Assembly: GCA_023395555.1 (NCBI GenBank)
Contig: JAEWYQ010000015.1
Span: 25,376-89,375, forward strand
Length of the DNA: 64,000 nucleotides
Direction of reading: 5' to 3'
DNA from: Bacillota bacterium
GTDB taxonomy: Bacteria > Bacillota > Clostridia > Lachnospirales > Lachnospiraceae
Shown: in pieces, positions 20,993-30,447 of the stretch
Numbering within the stretch: the first letter of the stretch is position 1
How the letters are laid out: the number at the start of each line of letters is the position of its first letter
Notes under the pieces: model-generated
What the model saw: only the letters and a program-made list of their open reading frames with translations
What the model was told of the DNA's origin: nothing
The model's database searches: none
Made by a program: the position numbers and the translations under genes

Positions 20993-21670
20993 TTGGCTAA
21001 GACACGTGTGAATCCGACACGAATGGAGCTTACGAAGCTGAAGAAAAAGCTGGCGACGGCAACCCGCGGTCACAAGCTGTTAAAGGACAAGCGGGATGAG
21101 CTGATGCGGCAGTTCCTCGACCTGGTTCGGGAGAACAGGGCACTTCGTGAAAAAGTAGAAAAAGGAATCCGGGATGCCAATCAGAACTTTGTACTGGCCC
21201 GGTCTTCGATGCCGGATGAGATGCTGAACGTGGCGCTGATGGCACCGAAGCAGGAGATTACCCTGGAGGCGGGCAAGCGCAATGTAATGAGTGTTGAGAT
21301 ACCGGAATTCGATGTCCGTACCAGGACGCCGGATGCCAATGATATCTTTCCCTACGGCTTTGCTTTTACCTCCAGTGATCTGGACGATGCGGTAAAATCC
21401 CTGCAGGATATCCTTCCGGATATGCTTAAGTTAGCCCAGATCGAGAAATCCTGCCAGCTGATGGCGGCGGAGATCGAGAAGACCAGACGCCGTGTAAACG
21501 CTCTGGAGCATGTGATGATCCCGGAATTGAGGGAAAACATCAAGTATATCGTAATGAAGCTGGATGAGAACGAGAGAAGCACCCAGGTTCGGTTGATGAA
21601 GGTAAAGGATATGATGCTGGAGCAGGCTCATCATTACAGTGAGAGATACCAGAAAAATCTGGAAGCTTAG
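20993..21670 (+). CDS. ntpD: V/A-type ATPase subunit D (right operon)
   Basis: 225 residues; rotor stalk. It starts at a TTG with AAGGGGGTG upstream and reads MAKTRVNPTRMELTKLKKKL, the normal beginning of D subunits. Two long helices (residues ~10-75 and ~140-215) frame a short middle domain. It is 19 residues longer than the left copy. Last gene of the right operon; a terminator follows 80 bases on. Confidence 0.93.
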   Translation: MAKTRVNPTRMELTKLKKKLATATRGHKLLKDKRDELMRQFLDLVRENRALREKVEKGIRDANQNFVLARSSMPDEMLNVALMAPKQEITLEAGKRNVMSVEIPEFDVRTRTPDANDIFPYGFAFTSSDLDDAVKSLQDILPDMLKLAQIEKSCQLMAAEIEKTRRRVNALEHVMIPELRENIKYIVMKLDENERSTQVRLMKVKDMMLEQAHHYSERYQKNLEA

Positions 21671-21750
21671 GAAGTATGGGACTCCGGAAATCAATATTTT
21701 GTCCAGCGGGCAAGCGGAACGCAGTACAAAATAGAATAGTAGTCAGGATG

Positions 21751-21784
21751 CGGGATACTGTTTGAAACGGTATCCCGTTTTTTG
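21751..21784 (+). terminator. Terminator of the right V-ATPase operon
   Basis: CGGGATAC (21751-21758) pairs with GTATCCCG (21770-21777), with an inner GTTT/AAAC extension, followed by TTTTTTG. Confidence 0.88.
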
Positions 21785-21888
21785 TGTTGAAACGACGATA
21801 TCTTCTGCTTCTGGTTGACAGGGTTCCAAGTACATATTAAAATTAGTTAGAATACTTCCGCTGGTTTTCTATGCCGATAAAGCATATA

Positions 21889-21916
21889 GTTAAGCACATA
21901 TGGTTAAGCACATATG
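21889..21916 (+). repeat. Perfect 14-base tandem duplication
   Basis: GTTAAGCACATATG occurs twice with no gap (21889-21902 and 21903-21916), about 90 bases upstream of the CRP/FNR regulator. It could be a replication slip or a doubled regulator site; CATATG is itself palindromic. Confidence 0.5.
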
Positions 21917-22002
21917 GCTGAGTGTATACGGCCGGGATAATATTGGCTTATGGACGGAAATGCCGGGGAAGACTACATAATAGATTAAGGAAGGTGTATG
22001 AT

Positions 22003-22719
22003 ATGACTGCTTCCTGCCAATGCGGATTTTGTCATAATGATTTGTGTATAAAAAAGGTGCCGATTTTTTCTTCCCTCAGCAGTGACGAGGTGGAGACAAT
22101 ATCGGGCTTGATCAATCACCGGGAATACAGGAAGGGCGAGCTTCTGATGCATGACGGTGAAAGGTCGGAGAATATTGTAATTATTCATGAGGGCAGTGCG
22201 AAGGCCTTTAAATATACCACGGACGGAAGAGAGCAGATCCTGTATGTGTTCTCGGAAGGGGACTTCTTCGGGGAACAGAATCTGCTGACCAACCGGGCGG
22301 CCACCTATAGCGTGGAAGCGCTTCAGCCGGTGAAGACCTGCTCGCTGTCGAAAGGTCAGTTTCAGCAGCTTTTGTACCAATATCCGGATATTGCCGTGAA
22401 GATTATTGCGGAGCTGGGAGAGCGGATGGCGAGGCTGGAGAATGCAATGCAGGGGATGGGGGTCCGCAATGTGGATAACCGTGTCAGCGGAATTTTATTG
22501 GAGTTTGCAGCCAAGTACGGAAGCGAGGATAAGGAAGGGACATTAATTCAATTGCCCCTCAGCCGTGAAGGAATCGCCAATTATCTTGGAGTAGCGCGGG
22601 AAACAGTAAGCCGGAAGCTGGGACAATTAGAGAGTGAAGGCATTATCCGTTCTGTAAATAATAAGTCCATACTGATTCTGAATAAGGAAGCGCTGGGGGC
22701 AATTGCCGGCGCCTATTGA
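22003..22719 (+). CDS. CRP/FNR-family regulator with an N-terminal cysteine cluster
   Basis: 238 residues. A Cys cluster at the N-terminus (Cys5, Cys7, Cys10, Cys15) comes before a cNMP-type beta-roll (residues ~20-120), dimer helix (~125-150) and winged helix (~160-235). Cys113 could be a further ligand, so an oxygen- or NO-sensitive Fe-S cluster is likely. The recognition helix reads ARETVSRKL: Arg199, Glu200 and Arg204 match the CRP residues that read TGTGA. Two TGTGA-N6-TCACA sites lie within 12 kb. AAGGAAGG precedes the ATG at 22003; 27 upstream codons are rejected. Confidence 0.92.
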   Translation: MTASCQCGFCHNDLCIKKVPIFSSLSSDEVETISGLINHREYRKGELLMHDGERSENIVIIHEGSAKAFKYTTDGREQILYVFSEGDFFGEQNLLTNRAATYSVEALQPVKTCSLSKGQFQQLLYQYPDIAVKIIAELGERMARLENAMQGMGVRNVDNRVSGILLEFAAKYGSEDKEGTLIQLPLSREGIANYLGVARETVSRKLGQLESEGIIRSVNNKSILILNKEALGAIAGAY

Positions 22720-23312
22720 TGAATTGGTGGACCGGTATTCTTTTTTTGCAGAAATACTTCACTGTCAAGGGTGGTAATCGAGGTATTGCCGGCTTTGAAT
22801 TCACCCATCTGCTGGAAGGGGACATCAGCCAGATAGCATTGCAGGCACATGATGACGGCGTTATGTGTGACGATGGCAACATCCTGTGTATTCTCGGCAA
22901 TAATCCGGTGAATTGCAGATAAGGCCCGCTCCACAAGCTCCCGGTAGGATTCACCCTGATGACTTTTGGCGTCGCTGCGGTTCTGATACCAGAATTCATA
23001 CTCGGCTGGATAGGAAGCTTTAACCTCCAGCCAGGTCAATCCCTCCCAATGACCAAGACAAACTTCTTCCAGTCCATCTGCCACGAGAAGCGGACAGCCG
23101 ATAATCTGGCTTATGATGGAAGCGGTCTGATAGGCTCTTTTCTGTTTACTGGAATAGATGCGGACTATAGGTGCCTGTTCCTTCAGGAGTTTCTCGCCCA
23201 GATCTCTGGCTTGGGCAATTCCGGTCTCATTCAATTCAATGTCACTGCTGCCTTGAATTCTTCTGGCCTGATTCCAGTCGGTCTGTCCATGTCGGATGAA
23301 ATGTAATCTCAA
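22713..23312 (-). CDS. Histidine phosphatase family protein
   Basis: About 199 residues. The catalytic RHG is in LHFIRHGQTDWN near the N-terminus; the acid Glu lies in GLEEVCLGHWEG and the second catalytic His in IVTHNAVI. It belongs to the phosphoglycerate mutase-like superfamily (broad phosphatase or alpha-ribazole phosphatase type); the substrate is not evident. A TTG at 23312, six bases after AAGGTGGAG, is taken as start; a GTG four codons upstream overlaps that site. Its 3' end overlaps that of the convergent regulator gene by seven bases. Confidence 0.88.
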   Translation of the reverse strand: MRLHFIRHGQTDWNQARRIQGSSDIELNETGIAQARDLGEKLLKEQAPIVRIYSSKQKRAYQTASIISQIIGCPLLVADGLEEVCLGHWEGLTWLEVKASYPAEYEFWYQNRSDAKSHQGESYRELVERALSAIHRIIAENTQDVAIVTHNAVIMCLQCYLADVPFQQMGEFKAGNTSITTLDSEVFLQKKNTGPPIHQ

Positions 23313-23415
23313 GCTGATCTCCACCTTTATGATTTTATACTCTTATTGTAAACCGAATTTTATCTGATTGCAATCATAGATTAGTATCTGCGCCGAACAA
23401 AGTGAATGCGAATCC

Positions 23416-23456
23416 TGGCGCGAAGCGCCATACCATGAGTGCCTCCCTCATGGTAT
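23416..23456 (+). repeat. Dispersed double-hairpin element, copy 1
   Basis: TGGCGC-GAA-GCGCCA (23416-23430) is followed directly by ATACCATGAG (23430-23439), a seven-base loop, and CTCATGGTAT (23447-23456). A second copy with the same order of hairpins lies on the minus strand at 45298-45342. This copy lies 55 bases before the rubrerythrin gene. Confidence 0.65.
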
Positions 23457-23511
23457 TATAATTTGAATTTTGGGGATACTTTTACCAAATAATATTTGGA
23501 GGTATGCCATC

Positions 23512-24102
23512 ATGGATTTTAAAGACAGTCAGACAAAGGATAATTTAATGAGAGCGTTTGCCGGAGAGAGCCAGGCAAGAAACCGTTATACCTTTGCCGC
23601 GGCCCAGGCAAAGAAGGAGCATCAGCATGTGATAGAAGCGATCTTCCGCTTTACTGCCGATCAGGAGAAGGAACATGCGGAGGTGTTTTATAATTTTCTG
23701 AAGGAGCTGGCGGGTGAGAATATCCATGTAGATGGGGCTTATCCGGTGGATATTCATGACGATCTGGTTCAGCTTCTCCGCTCGGCCCAGCATAACGAAT
23801 ATGAGGAATATGATCCGGTATATAAACAATTCGGAGATATAGCGAAGGAGGAAGGATTTTCCCGGATCGCATCCGCATTTCACATGATCGCCGGGGTGGA
23901 GAAGACTCATGGGGATCGATTTGCACGGTTTGCCCAGCTCCTGGAAGAGAACAAGCTGTATGTATCCGATGTGGAAACCGGGTGGATGTGCCTGAACTGC
24001 GGCTATGTGCATTGGGGGAAAGAGGCGCCCAAGTTATGTCCGGTCTGCCAGCATGATCAGGGTTATTTTATACGTCTGTCCCTGGCTCCGTATTCCGAGT
24101 AA
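23512..24102 (+). CDS. rbr: Rubrerythrin
   Basis: 196 residues, the standard length. It reduces hydrogen peroxide in anaerobes with electrons from rubredoxin or NADH-linked donors. The N-terminal ferritin-like four-helix bundle carries the di-iron ligands (AGESQARNRY, DQEKEHAE, FHMIAGVEKTHGDRF), and the C-terminal rubredoxin-like domain has CLNCGY and CPVC for one Fe(Cys)4 centre. GGAGG lies before the ATG at 23512; 14 upstream codons are rejected. Confidence 0.96.
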   Translation: MDFKDSQTKDNLMRAFAGESQARNRYTFAAAQAKKEHQHVIEAIFRFTADQEKEHAEVFYNFLKELAGENIHVDGAYPVDIHDDLVQLLRSAQHNEYEEYDPVYKQFGDIAKEEGFSRIASAFHMIAGVEKTHGDRFARFAQLLEENKLYVSDVETGWMCLNCGYVHWGKEAPKLCPVCQHDQGYFIRLSLAPYSE

Positions 24103-24189
24103 GGTATAATCCCCGTAATCTTTTGGCAGATGACCCTTTGAAGTCATGCGGATATAAAACACAGGGAAAGTTAGCGGTATAAATAAACG

Positions 24190-24230
24190 AAAAACGCTAT
24201 GGGAATACAAATTACTCATAGTGTTTTTTT
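24190..24230 (+). terminator. Terminator of the rubrerythrin gene
   Basis: AAAAACGCTATG (24190-24201) pairs with CATAGTGTTTTT (from 24217, one G-U pair), running into seven T. Confidence 0.75.
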
Positions 24231-24331
24231 ATGCGGGTTATTGTCACTGCAGATCTTCTGGCGAAGCTTTTCGTTTGAAAATTAACATAGTTATAAAAAC
24301 TATATAAAATAGAAAGGCATACTATTACATA

Positions 24332-24413
24332 TTGACAATATCTCTGTATACAAGTTATAATAAAAAAAGAATTACAATAAATCATATTTGCCATAGACCG
24401 ATGGAAACATCGG
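24332..24413 (+). promoter_or_regulatory. Promoter and leader hairpin of the nitronate monooxygenase gene
   Basis: TTGACA (24332-24337) and TATAAT (24356-24361), both perfect, are 18 bases apart. The ~120-base leader contains a perfect CCGATG-GAAA-CATCGG hairpin (24398-24413) with a GNRA-type tetraloop. Confidence 0.65.
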
Positions 24414-24487
24414 ATTTCTACTACTAATTACTTTGACAATCAAAATAATTATAACCAGGAACAGCATAGAAAATGGAGGTCGGAATT

Positions 24488-25543
24488 ATGAAGATGAAAC
24501 CTTTAGTAATTGATGATTTAGTTGCCAGAATACCAATCATACAGGGAGGAATGGGCGTGGGAGTCAGCCGCTCCAGGCTGGCGGGAGCCGTGGCGAAGGA
24601 AGGCGGGATCGGCATTCTGTCTACGGCGCAGATTGGCTATGATGAACCGGACTTCTCCAGACATCCCATAGAAAGCAATCTTTCTGCCGTCAAGAAGCAT
24701 CTGAAGCTTGCCAGGGAGCGGGCGGAAGGCGGGATCGTCGGCGTGAATATTATGGTTGCAACCAAGCAATATGAGCGCTATGTAAAAGCGGCATGCGAGG
24801 GAGGAGCACAGGTGATCATATCCGGCGCGGGGCTCCCGATTTCCCTTCCCGAACTGGTGCGGGGATTTCAGACGAAAATCGCCCCGATTGTGTCAAGCAT
24901 CCGGGCGGCCTCCGTTCTATTGAAGATGTGGGATAAAAAATATAAGACCACTGCGGATTTTATTGTAATTGAAGGACCTCTTGCAGGCGGTCACCTGGGA
25001 TTTACCGGGGAACAGCTGGAGCATGTGGAGGAGATGAATTATGATGAGGAGATCAGGGGCATCATAGAATGTAAGAAGGAATATGAGAATAAATATGAGA
25101 GAGAGATTCCAGTGATTGTGGCAGGAGGTATTTTTGATCAGGAGGATATCAGAAAGGCTCTGGCATTAGGAGCCGACGGAGTTCAGATTGCAACCCGTTT
25201 CGTTGTCACGGAGGAATGTGATGCCAGCCAGGAATACAAGAATGCCTATCTTGCGGCGGGCAAAGAGGATGTTAAGGTCGTGGTCAGTCCGGTGGGAATG
25301 CCGGGTAGAGCCATCTTAAACCCGTTTTTAAAGTCTGTGGAGAACGGGCGGATTGCGGTGTCAAAATGCTATCAATGCCTGGAACGTTGTAATCCTAAGG
25401 AAATTCCATATTGCATTACAAAGGCATTGATTAATGCAGTAGAAGGGAATATAGAGGAAGGCTTGATTTTCTGCGGAGCGAAGGTGGACCGGCTGAAGGA
25501 GATGACAACCGTAAGAGCGATTTTTGAAGAGCTGGTATTTTAG
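24488..25543 (+). CDS. Nitronate monooxygenase / FabK-like FMN enzyme
   Basis: 351 residues; a TIM-barrel FMN protein of the 2-nitropropane dioxygenase family. Blocks seen: PIIQGGMGVGVSRSRLAGAVA (residues ~16-36), GIVGVNIMVA, VIISGAGLP, EGPLAGGHLGF with the catalytic-type His, VIVAGGIFD and GADGVQIATRF for phosphate binding. A C-terminal CYQCLERCNP motif is often seen in the clostridial group. Oxidation of toxic nitronates is the likely role; FabK enoyl-ACP reductases share the fold but usually sit in fab clusters, which is not so here. GGAGG precedes the ATG. Confidence 0.88.
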   Translation: MKMKPLVIDDLVARIPIIQGGMGVGVSRSRLAGAVAKEGGIGILSTAQIGYDEPDFSRHPIESNLSAVKKHLKLARERAEGGIVGVNIMVATKQYERYVKAACEGGAQVIISGAGLPISLPELVRGFQTKIAPIVSSIRAASVLLKMWDKKYKTTADFIVIEGPLAGGHLGFTGEQLEHVEEMNYDEEIRGIIECKKEYENKYEREIPVIVAGGIFDQEDIRKALALGADGVQIATRFVVTEECDASQEYKNAYLAAGKEDVKVVVSPVGMPGRAILNPFLKSVENGRIAVSKCYQCLERCNPKEIPYCITKALINAVEGNIEEGLIFCGAKVDRLKEMTTVRAIFEELVF

Positions 25544-25666
25544 CATATACAAAACAAACGTGACTTTTTTTACTATTTATGTTATTGTTATAGATATCAG
25601 ATCAAGAGAAGCTTGGTGGAAGGAAGCTTGAGATGGATGAATTTGCTTGAATGCGGAGGTGTAGGG

Positions 25667-26182
25667 ATGAATTTTCTCGAATTGGCAAGGTCACGAAGAA
25701 GTATTCGCAGTTTTAAAAGTGACGATGTGCCGGAGGAGTTATTAATTCAATTGATTGAAGCGGCGCAGGCGGCACCCAGTGGCGGAAACTGCCAGCCATG
25801 GCATTTTTACATTATAAAAAACAGGGCAGTCATACAGCGGATTCGTGATGAGGCGTGCAAACAGGCATTTATTACAACTGCCCCGGTGTTGATTCTTGTG
25901 TGTGCCGATATTGCAAGGTCGGAGGAACGTTATGCAGAAAGAGGAAGGGAGCTTTACTGTCTGCAGGATACGGCCGCAGCCATTGAAAATCTCCTGCTTT
26001 GTGCGGCAAGCTTAGGGCTTGGCACCTGCTGGTGCGGAGCTTTTGATGAAAATAGGGTAACCGGGATTTTAGATTTGCCCGGTAAGATGCGTCCCGTTGC
26101 GATTATACCGGTCGGCTATTCTCAAAAGGAGGGCGCAAAAACAGGACGCAGGCCAATTGAAGAAATTACCACATTTATTTAA
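25667..26182 (+). CDS. Nitroreductase family FMN protein
   Basis: 171 residues. The start RSRRSIRSFKSDDVP, the AAPSGGNCQPWHFYII block (residues ~35-50) and the C-terminal SLGLGTCWCGAFDE block define the NADPH/FMN nitroreductase fold. CGGAGG lies upstream of the ATG at 25667. It follows the nitronate monooxygenase by 123 bases; both use FMN and may deal with nitro compounds or electrophiles, though this is inference. Confidence 0.88.
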   Translation: MNFLELARSRRSIRSFKSDDVPEELLIQLIEAAQAAPSGGNCQPWHFYIIKNRAVIQRIRDEACKQAFITTAPVLILVCADIARSEERYAERGRELYCLQDTAAAIENLLLCAASLGLGTCWCGAFDENRVTGILDLPGKMRPVAIIPVGYSQKEGAKTGRRPIEEITTFI

Positions 26183-26257
26183 GAGGCTCAATAGATTGAG
26201 AAGTATGCAAATGATAAAACCGGATAATTCAATTATTCTATAGAAGGGATGATTATA

Positions 26258-26866
26258 ATGTCTGCGGAAGTAAAACGCTGTGGCTGGGCCGAAAGAAGCC
26301 GGCTGGAGCAGGAGTATCATGACAGGGAATGGGGTGTTCCGGTTCATGAAGATAAAAGGCTTTTTAAAATGTTAATGCTGGAGGGAATGCAGGCGGGGCT
26401 AAGCTGGTCGACAATTTTGAAAAAAATGGACACTCTTTGCCCGGCGTTCGATGATTTTGATCCGGCAATTCTGATTACCTATGATGAGGAGAAGATCGAA
26501 GCGCTCCTGCAAAATGGGGGGATTATAAGAAACAGGCAGAAGATCAATGCGGCGGTTCAGAATGCAAAGGCTTATTTTAAGCTGTGCGAAGAATTTGGTT
26601 CCCTGGATCATTATCTCTGGTCCTTTGTGGGTTACAGCCCCATTGTGAATGCCTGGTCCCGGATAGAAGATGTTCCTTCCAGCTCGCCTGTATCTGATGA
26701 GATCAGCAGGGGGTTGAAAGAGCGCAGTTTTAAATTTGTCGGAACTACCACCGTATATGCGCTGATGCAGTCCGTAGGAATGGTGAATGATCATTTAACC
26801 TCCTGTCACTTTTACTGCAGGAAACCTGTGGAGAGCGAAGAATATCCAGGGAAGCCTTTTCTGTGA
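26258..26866 (+). CDS. tag: DNA-3-methyladenine glycosylase I
   Basis: 202 residues. Base-excision repair enzyme removing 3-methyladenine. Family marks: RCGWA at the N-terminus, YHDREWGVP (residues ~24-32), GMQAGLSW, and the C-terminal NDHLTSCHFY; the Cys and His residues at both ends form the known zinc snap. GAAGGGA lies nine bases before the ATG at 26258. The stop codon overlaps the CRP/FNR-type palindrome that controls the next gene. Confidence 0.95.
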   Translation: MSAEVKRCGWAERSRLEQEYHDREWGVPVHEDKRLFKMLMLEGMQAGLSWSTILKKMDTLCPAFDDFDPAILITYDEEKIEALLQNGGIIRNRQKINAAVQNAKAYFKLCEEFGSLDHYLWSFVGYSPIVNAWSRIEDVPSSSPVSDEISRGLKERSFKFVGTTTVYALMQSVGMVNDHLTSCHFYCRKPVESEEYPGKPFL

Positions 26867-26904
26867 TTCAAATCACAGAAAAAGCGGATTATTTCCCATA
26901 CACT
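26862..26904 (+). promoter_or_regulatory. CRP/FNR-type activator site and -10 box for the DUF1858 gene
   Basis: TGTGATTCAAATCACA (26862-26877) fits TGTGA-N6-TCACA exactly and is part of an 18-base palindrome. TACACT (26899-26904) is a fair -10 box; the site centre would lie near -41.5, the class II activation position. The same geometry is found at 33683-33728. Confidence 0.65.
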
Positions 26905-26945
26905 TTGATCATAATGAATCATGAGAAATGAGAGGATGGATCAAT

Positions 26946-27173
26946 ATGAATGAGAAACCGATTGACCTGACGAAGCCGGTATATGAGCTTTGCAGCCAGT
27001 ACCCGGAGCTGCCGCAGATTCTTGCCGGATTGGGCTTTAAGGATATTACCAAGCCGGGGATGCTGATTAGTGTGGGAAGGTTTATGACTCTGCAAAAAGG
27101 AGCCGCGGCGAAAAAAATTGATTTCGGACAGATAAAGGCAAAGCTGGAGGAGCAGGGTTTCCATTGTATCTAG
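26946..27173 (+). CDS. DUF1858 domain protein
   Basis: 75 residues made up of a single DUF1858 domain (IDLTKPVYELCSQYPELPQILAGLGF...). Some relatives carry a conserved redox Cys pair and are linked with hybrid cluster proteins; this one has only Cys12 and Cys74 and lacks the central pair. The domain type also occurs next to hemerythrin/DUF438 proteins, one of which lies at 33775 behind a matching promoter. GAGAGG precedes the ATG at 26946. The molecular function is unknown. Confidence 0.82.
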   Translation: MNEKPIDLTKPVYELCSQYPELPQILAGLGFKDITKPGMLISVGRFMTLQKGAAAKKIDFGQIKAKLEEQGFHCI

Positions 27174-27182
27174 ACAATCATA

Positions 27183-27205
27183 GGCGGCATAGCCGCCGGT
27201 ATTAT
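27183..27205 (+). terminator. Weak terminator after the DUF1858 gene
   Basis: GGCGGC-ATA-GCCGCC (27183-27197) is a perfect GC-rich hairpin, followed by GGTATTATATT rather than a clean T run. It may end or pause the DUF1858 transcript. Confidence 0.4.
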
Positions 27206-27273
27206 ATTCACTAAGACAGATTAGGGCGGGATCTTTGACGCCGTAATCAAGTTATAATATGGAGGGATACGGT

Positions 27274-28827
27274 ATGAGCAGACAGGTTGGAGTGATCGGA
27301 CTGGCAGTGATGGGTAAGAATCTGGCGATGAATATTGCTGAGAAGGGGTTTCGCGTAGCTGTATACAACCGCTCTTATCAGAAGACAAAGGAGCTTATGA
27401 CGGAGTTCGCCATAGAGAAATCCGCAGGGGATTTCGCGGCGGGCAACAAAACACCGGAGGAAGCTTTGGATACTAATCTGGAAGGCTTCCAAACACTGGA
27501 GGAGTTTGTAGACTCTCTGGAGCTTCCGAGGAAAATAATTATGATGGTCAAGGCGGGAGATGCGGTGGATGATACCATACGGCAGCTGCTGCCTTTATTG
27601 TCCAAAGGGGACATTCTGATGGACGGAGGGAATTCCTATTATAAGGATACCGTCCGCAGAAGCCGGGAGCTGGAGGAGAAGGGAATCAATTATCTGGGAA
27701 CCGGTATCTCCGGCGGGGAAGAAGGAGCAAGAAAGGGTCCGGCGATCATGCCGGGCGGCAGGCGGGAAGCCTATGAGCTGATGGAACCTATATTGACGGC
27801 GATATCGGCGAAGGCAGAGGGGGAACCCTGCAGCACCTATATCGGCGGAGACGGGGCCGGACATTTTGTGAAAATGGTGCATAACGGGATTGAGTATGCC
27901 GATATGCAGCTGATCAGCGAGGCGTACCAGATCATGAAGAAGGTTCTGGGATTAACACCGCCGGAGCTGCATGAGGTATTTGCAGAATGGAATAAGGGTG
28001 AGCTGAACAGCTATCTGATTGATATTACGGCGGATATTTTCAAGAAGAAGGATACGATAACGGATCATTATCTGGTGGATATGATTCTGGATGTGGCAGG
28101 GCAGAAGGGAACCGGCAAATGGACCGGGCAGATATCTCTGGACTTGGGGGTTCCGGTGCCCACCATCACAGCGGCAGTATATGAGCGTTACCTGTCCGCC
28201 ATGAAGGAAGAGCGGCGGAATGCCGGCAAGAGCCTGGAGGGGCCGAAGGGTAGCCTTCGAGCACCGGAAGAGATACAGGAAAGTCTGGGAGTGACACAGA
28301 GCTCCGAGAGTGTACAGGACATAGCCGAGGAACGGGAGAGCTGGAAGTATATTCAGAGCAGGGAGAAGTTCATAGAGTCCGTCCGCAGGGCGCTGTACTC
28401 CAGCAAGATCATGGCATATGCCCAGGGCTTCGGGCTGATGCGTGCCGCATCCGAAGAATACGGATGGGGGCTGCGCTGCGGTGAGATTGCGAAGATTTTC
28501 CGGGGAGGATGTATTATCCGGGCACAGTTTTTGAATCAGATCAGCCGGGCTTATGACAAGAACCCGAATCTCATTAATTTGATGCTGGAAGATTATTTTA
28601 AGGATACCATCAATGAATATCAGAGGGATTGGAGAGAAGTGATTATCACGGCGATATCTAACGGAATCAGCATTCCGGCCTTCTCCAGCAGCCTGGCTTA
28701 CTATGACAGCTACCGCTGTGACAGCCTGCCCATGAATTTATTGCAGGCACAGAGAGATTATTTCGGGGCCCATACCTATGAGAGAGTTGACCGGGAAGGT
28801 ATTTACCATACCAACTGGATGGAGTAA
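27274..28827 (+). CDS. gnd: 6-phosphogluconate dehydrogenase, decarboxylating
   Basis: 517 residues. It converts 6-phosphogluconate to ribulose 5-phosphate with NADP+ reduction. The N-terminal Rossmann motif is [20 protein letters not shown] (residues ~6-25); the substrate block [16 protein letters not shown] and the catalytic [17 protein letters not shown] follow. Compared with the usual 468-485 residues there is extra sequence around residues 315-355 ([17 protein letters not shown] and after). GGAGG precedes the ATG. zwf follows at 81 bases, so both oxidative pentose phosphate dehydrogenases are together. Confidence 0.96.
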   Translation: MSRQVGVIGLAVMGKNLAMNIAEKGFRVAVYNRSYQKTKELMTEFAIEKSAGDFAAGNKTPEEALDTNLEGFQTLEEFVDSLELPRKIIMMVKAGDAVDDTIRQLLPLLSKGDILMDGGNSYYKDTVRRSRELEEKGINYLGTGISGGEEGARKGPAIMPGGRREAYELMEPILTAISAKAEGEPCSTYIGGDGAGHFVKMVHNGIEYADMQLISEAYQIMKKVLGLTPPELHEVFAEWNKGELNSYLIDITADIFKKKDTITDHYLVDMILDVAGQKGTGKWTGQISLDLGVPVPTITAAVYERYLSAMKEERRNAGKSLEGPKGSLRAPEEIQESLGVTQSSESVQDIAEERESWKYIQSREKFIESVRRALYSSKIMAYAQGFGLMRAASEEYGWGLRCGEIAKIFRGGCIIRAQFLNQISRAYDKNPNLINLMLEDYFKDTINEYQRDWREVIITAISNGISIPAFSSSLAYYDSYRCDSLPMNLLQAQRDYFGAHTYERVDREGIYHTNWME

Positions 28828-28908
28828 GCGTAAGTGTATTCCGTCACACAGTGTCATGCATGGACACCTGTGCAGAATATACAGCGGACATGGAATATGG
28901 AGGTATTT

Positions 28909-30408
28909 ATGACAGAAAGAGCTTATAAAGAAGATAATTTATCCGCCTCCCTGGTTATTTTCGGGGGAACCGGAGATCTGACCAACCGCAAGCTGATGCC
29001 CGCTCTGTATAATTTGGTGCTGGATCAATTGCTTCCGGAATATTTTTCTATTGTGAGTGTCGGACGAAGGAATATATCTGAGGAGGTATATCGAAGGGAT
29101 ATCTATGAATCCGTTAAAAAGTATTCCAGAAATAAAATCGATGCACCAACCTGGAATCAGTTCCAGGAAAGAATACACTATTACCAGTTTGATTTTACGA
29201 ACCTGGAAGGTTTTGCGGGGCTTAAGGACTATTTGGATCAATTGGATCAGATCTGCCATACGGCAGGGAACCGGGTGTTTTATCTGGCGGTTGCTCCGGA
29301 GTACTTTGAAACCATCGTCCAGGGGCTGCAGTCAAGCCATTTGGCAGATGCACCGGGTGCCTGGAGCCGTCTGGTGATCGAGAAACCCTTCGGCAAGGAT
29401 TTAGGTACGGCAAGAAAATTAAATCAAAGAATAATTGAGGTGTTTCAGGAGAAGGATATATATCGGATTGACCATTATCTGGGTAAGGAAATGATACAGA
29501 ATATCATGGTGCTCCGTTTTACGAATTCCATCTTTGAATCCATCTGGAATAACAAATTTATTGATAATATACAGATATCCCTGACGGAGAAGCTGGGGGT
29601 CGGCACCAGAGGAGGCTATTATGAGCATTCGGGAGCGATGCGGGATATGATACAGAATCATATCATCCAGATTCTTTCCCTGGTTGCGATGGAGCCGCCC
29701 ATTAATCTGAAGACGGATTCCATTCGGACGGAGAAGCTGAAGGTATTGGAGGCAATCGAGAATATCACACCGGAATTTCTTCGCAATAATGTAGTATTCG
29801 GACAATATGGCTCCGGTGTCATTGACGGGAAGCCGGTGGAGGGCTACCGCCAGGAGTTGAATGTCCCCAAGAATTCTGATACGGAGACCTTTGTTGCCCT
29901 TAAGCTGCACATCAATAATTTCCGGTGGGCAGGGACGCCTTTCTACATCCGCACCGGCAAGCGGCTGGGCAAGAGCTCTGCGGAGATTGTGGTTCAGTTC
30001 AAGGATGTGCCTAATATCCTGTATTTTCAAGACAAGGAAATTCCGGAGCCGAACCTTCTGGTGCTTCGGATACAGCCCAATGTGGGAGTATTTCTCCAGT
30101 TTAACACCAAGGACTTCAGCAGCCACCAGGGAATTGTTCCGACGCAGATGGATACCAGCTCCTACAGCCCGACCCAGGGAAATACCCCGGAGGCATATGA
30201 GCGGCTGATCTATGATATTCTCCGCGGGGATGCGACGCTGTTCTCCCGCTGGGATGAGGTGGAGGCTGCATGGTCCATAGCGGACAAATTAATTCAATAC
30301 AGGGAACAGAAAAAGCATATCTTCCCGAATTATGATTCGGGTTCCATGGGACCGGTCCGGGCGTTCGAATTATTGGCCAGGGACGGAAGAAAATGGTGGC
30401 ATGTGTAA
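28909..30408 (+). CDS. zwf: Glucose-6-phosphate 1-dehydrogenase
   Basis: 499 residues, normal length. First step of the oxidative pentose phosphate pathway. The coenzyme motif is FGGTGDLTNRKL near residue 18, and the substrate signature RIDHYLGKE (~185-193) contains the catalytic-site His and Lys. GGAGG lies before the ATG at 28909. In this organism the gene order is gnd then zwf. NADPH from this pair could serve the reductases and peroxide defence genes nearby. Confidence 0.97.
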   Translation: MTERAYKEDNLSASLVIFGGTGDLTNRKLMPALYNLVLDQLLPEYFSIVSVGRRNISEEVYRRDIYESVKKYSRNKIDAPTWNQFQERIHYYQFDFTNLEGFAGLKDYLDQLDQICHTAGNRVFYLAVAPEYFETIVQGLQSSHLADAPGAWSRLVIEKPFGKDLGTARKLNQRIIEVFQEKDIYRIDHYLGKEMIQNIMVLRFTNSIFESIWNNKFIDNIQISLTEKLGVGTRGGYYEHSGAMRDMIQNHIIQILSLVAMEPPINLKTDSIRTEKLKVLEAIENITPEFLRNNVVFGQYGSGVIDGKPVEGYRQELNVPKNSDTETFVALKLHINNFRWAGTPFYIRTGKRLGKSSAEIVVQFKDVPNILYFQDKEIPEPNLLVLRIQPNVGVFLQFNTKDFSSHQGIVPTQMDTSSYSPTQGNTPEAYERLIYDILRGDATLFSRWDEVEAAWSIADKLIQYREQKKHIFPNYDSGSMGPVRAFELLARDGRKWWHV

Positions 30409-30447
30409 GCGGTGCAGAATTCTGACTTTATGGAGGTAGCAAGGGAA

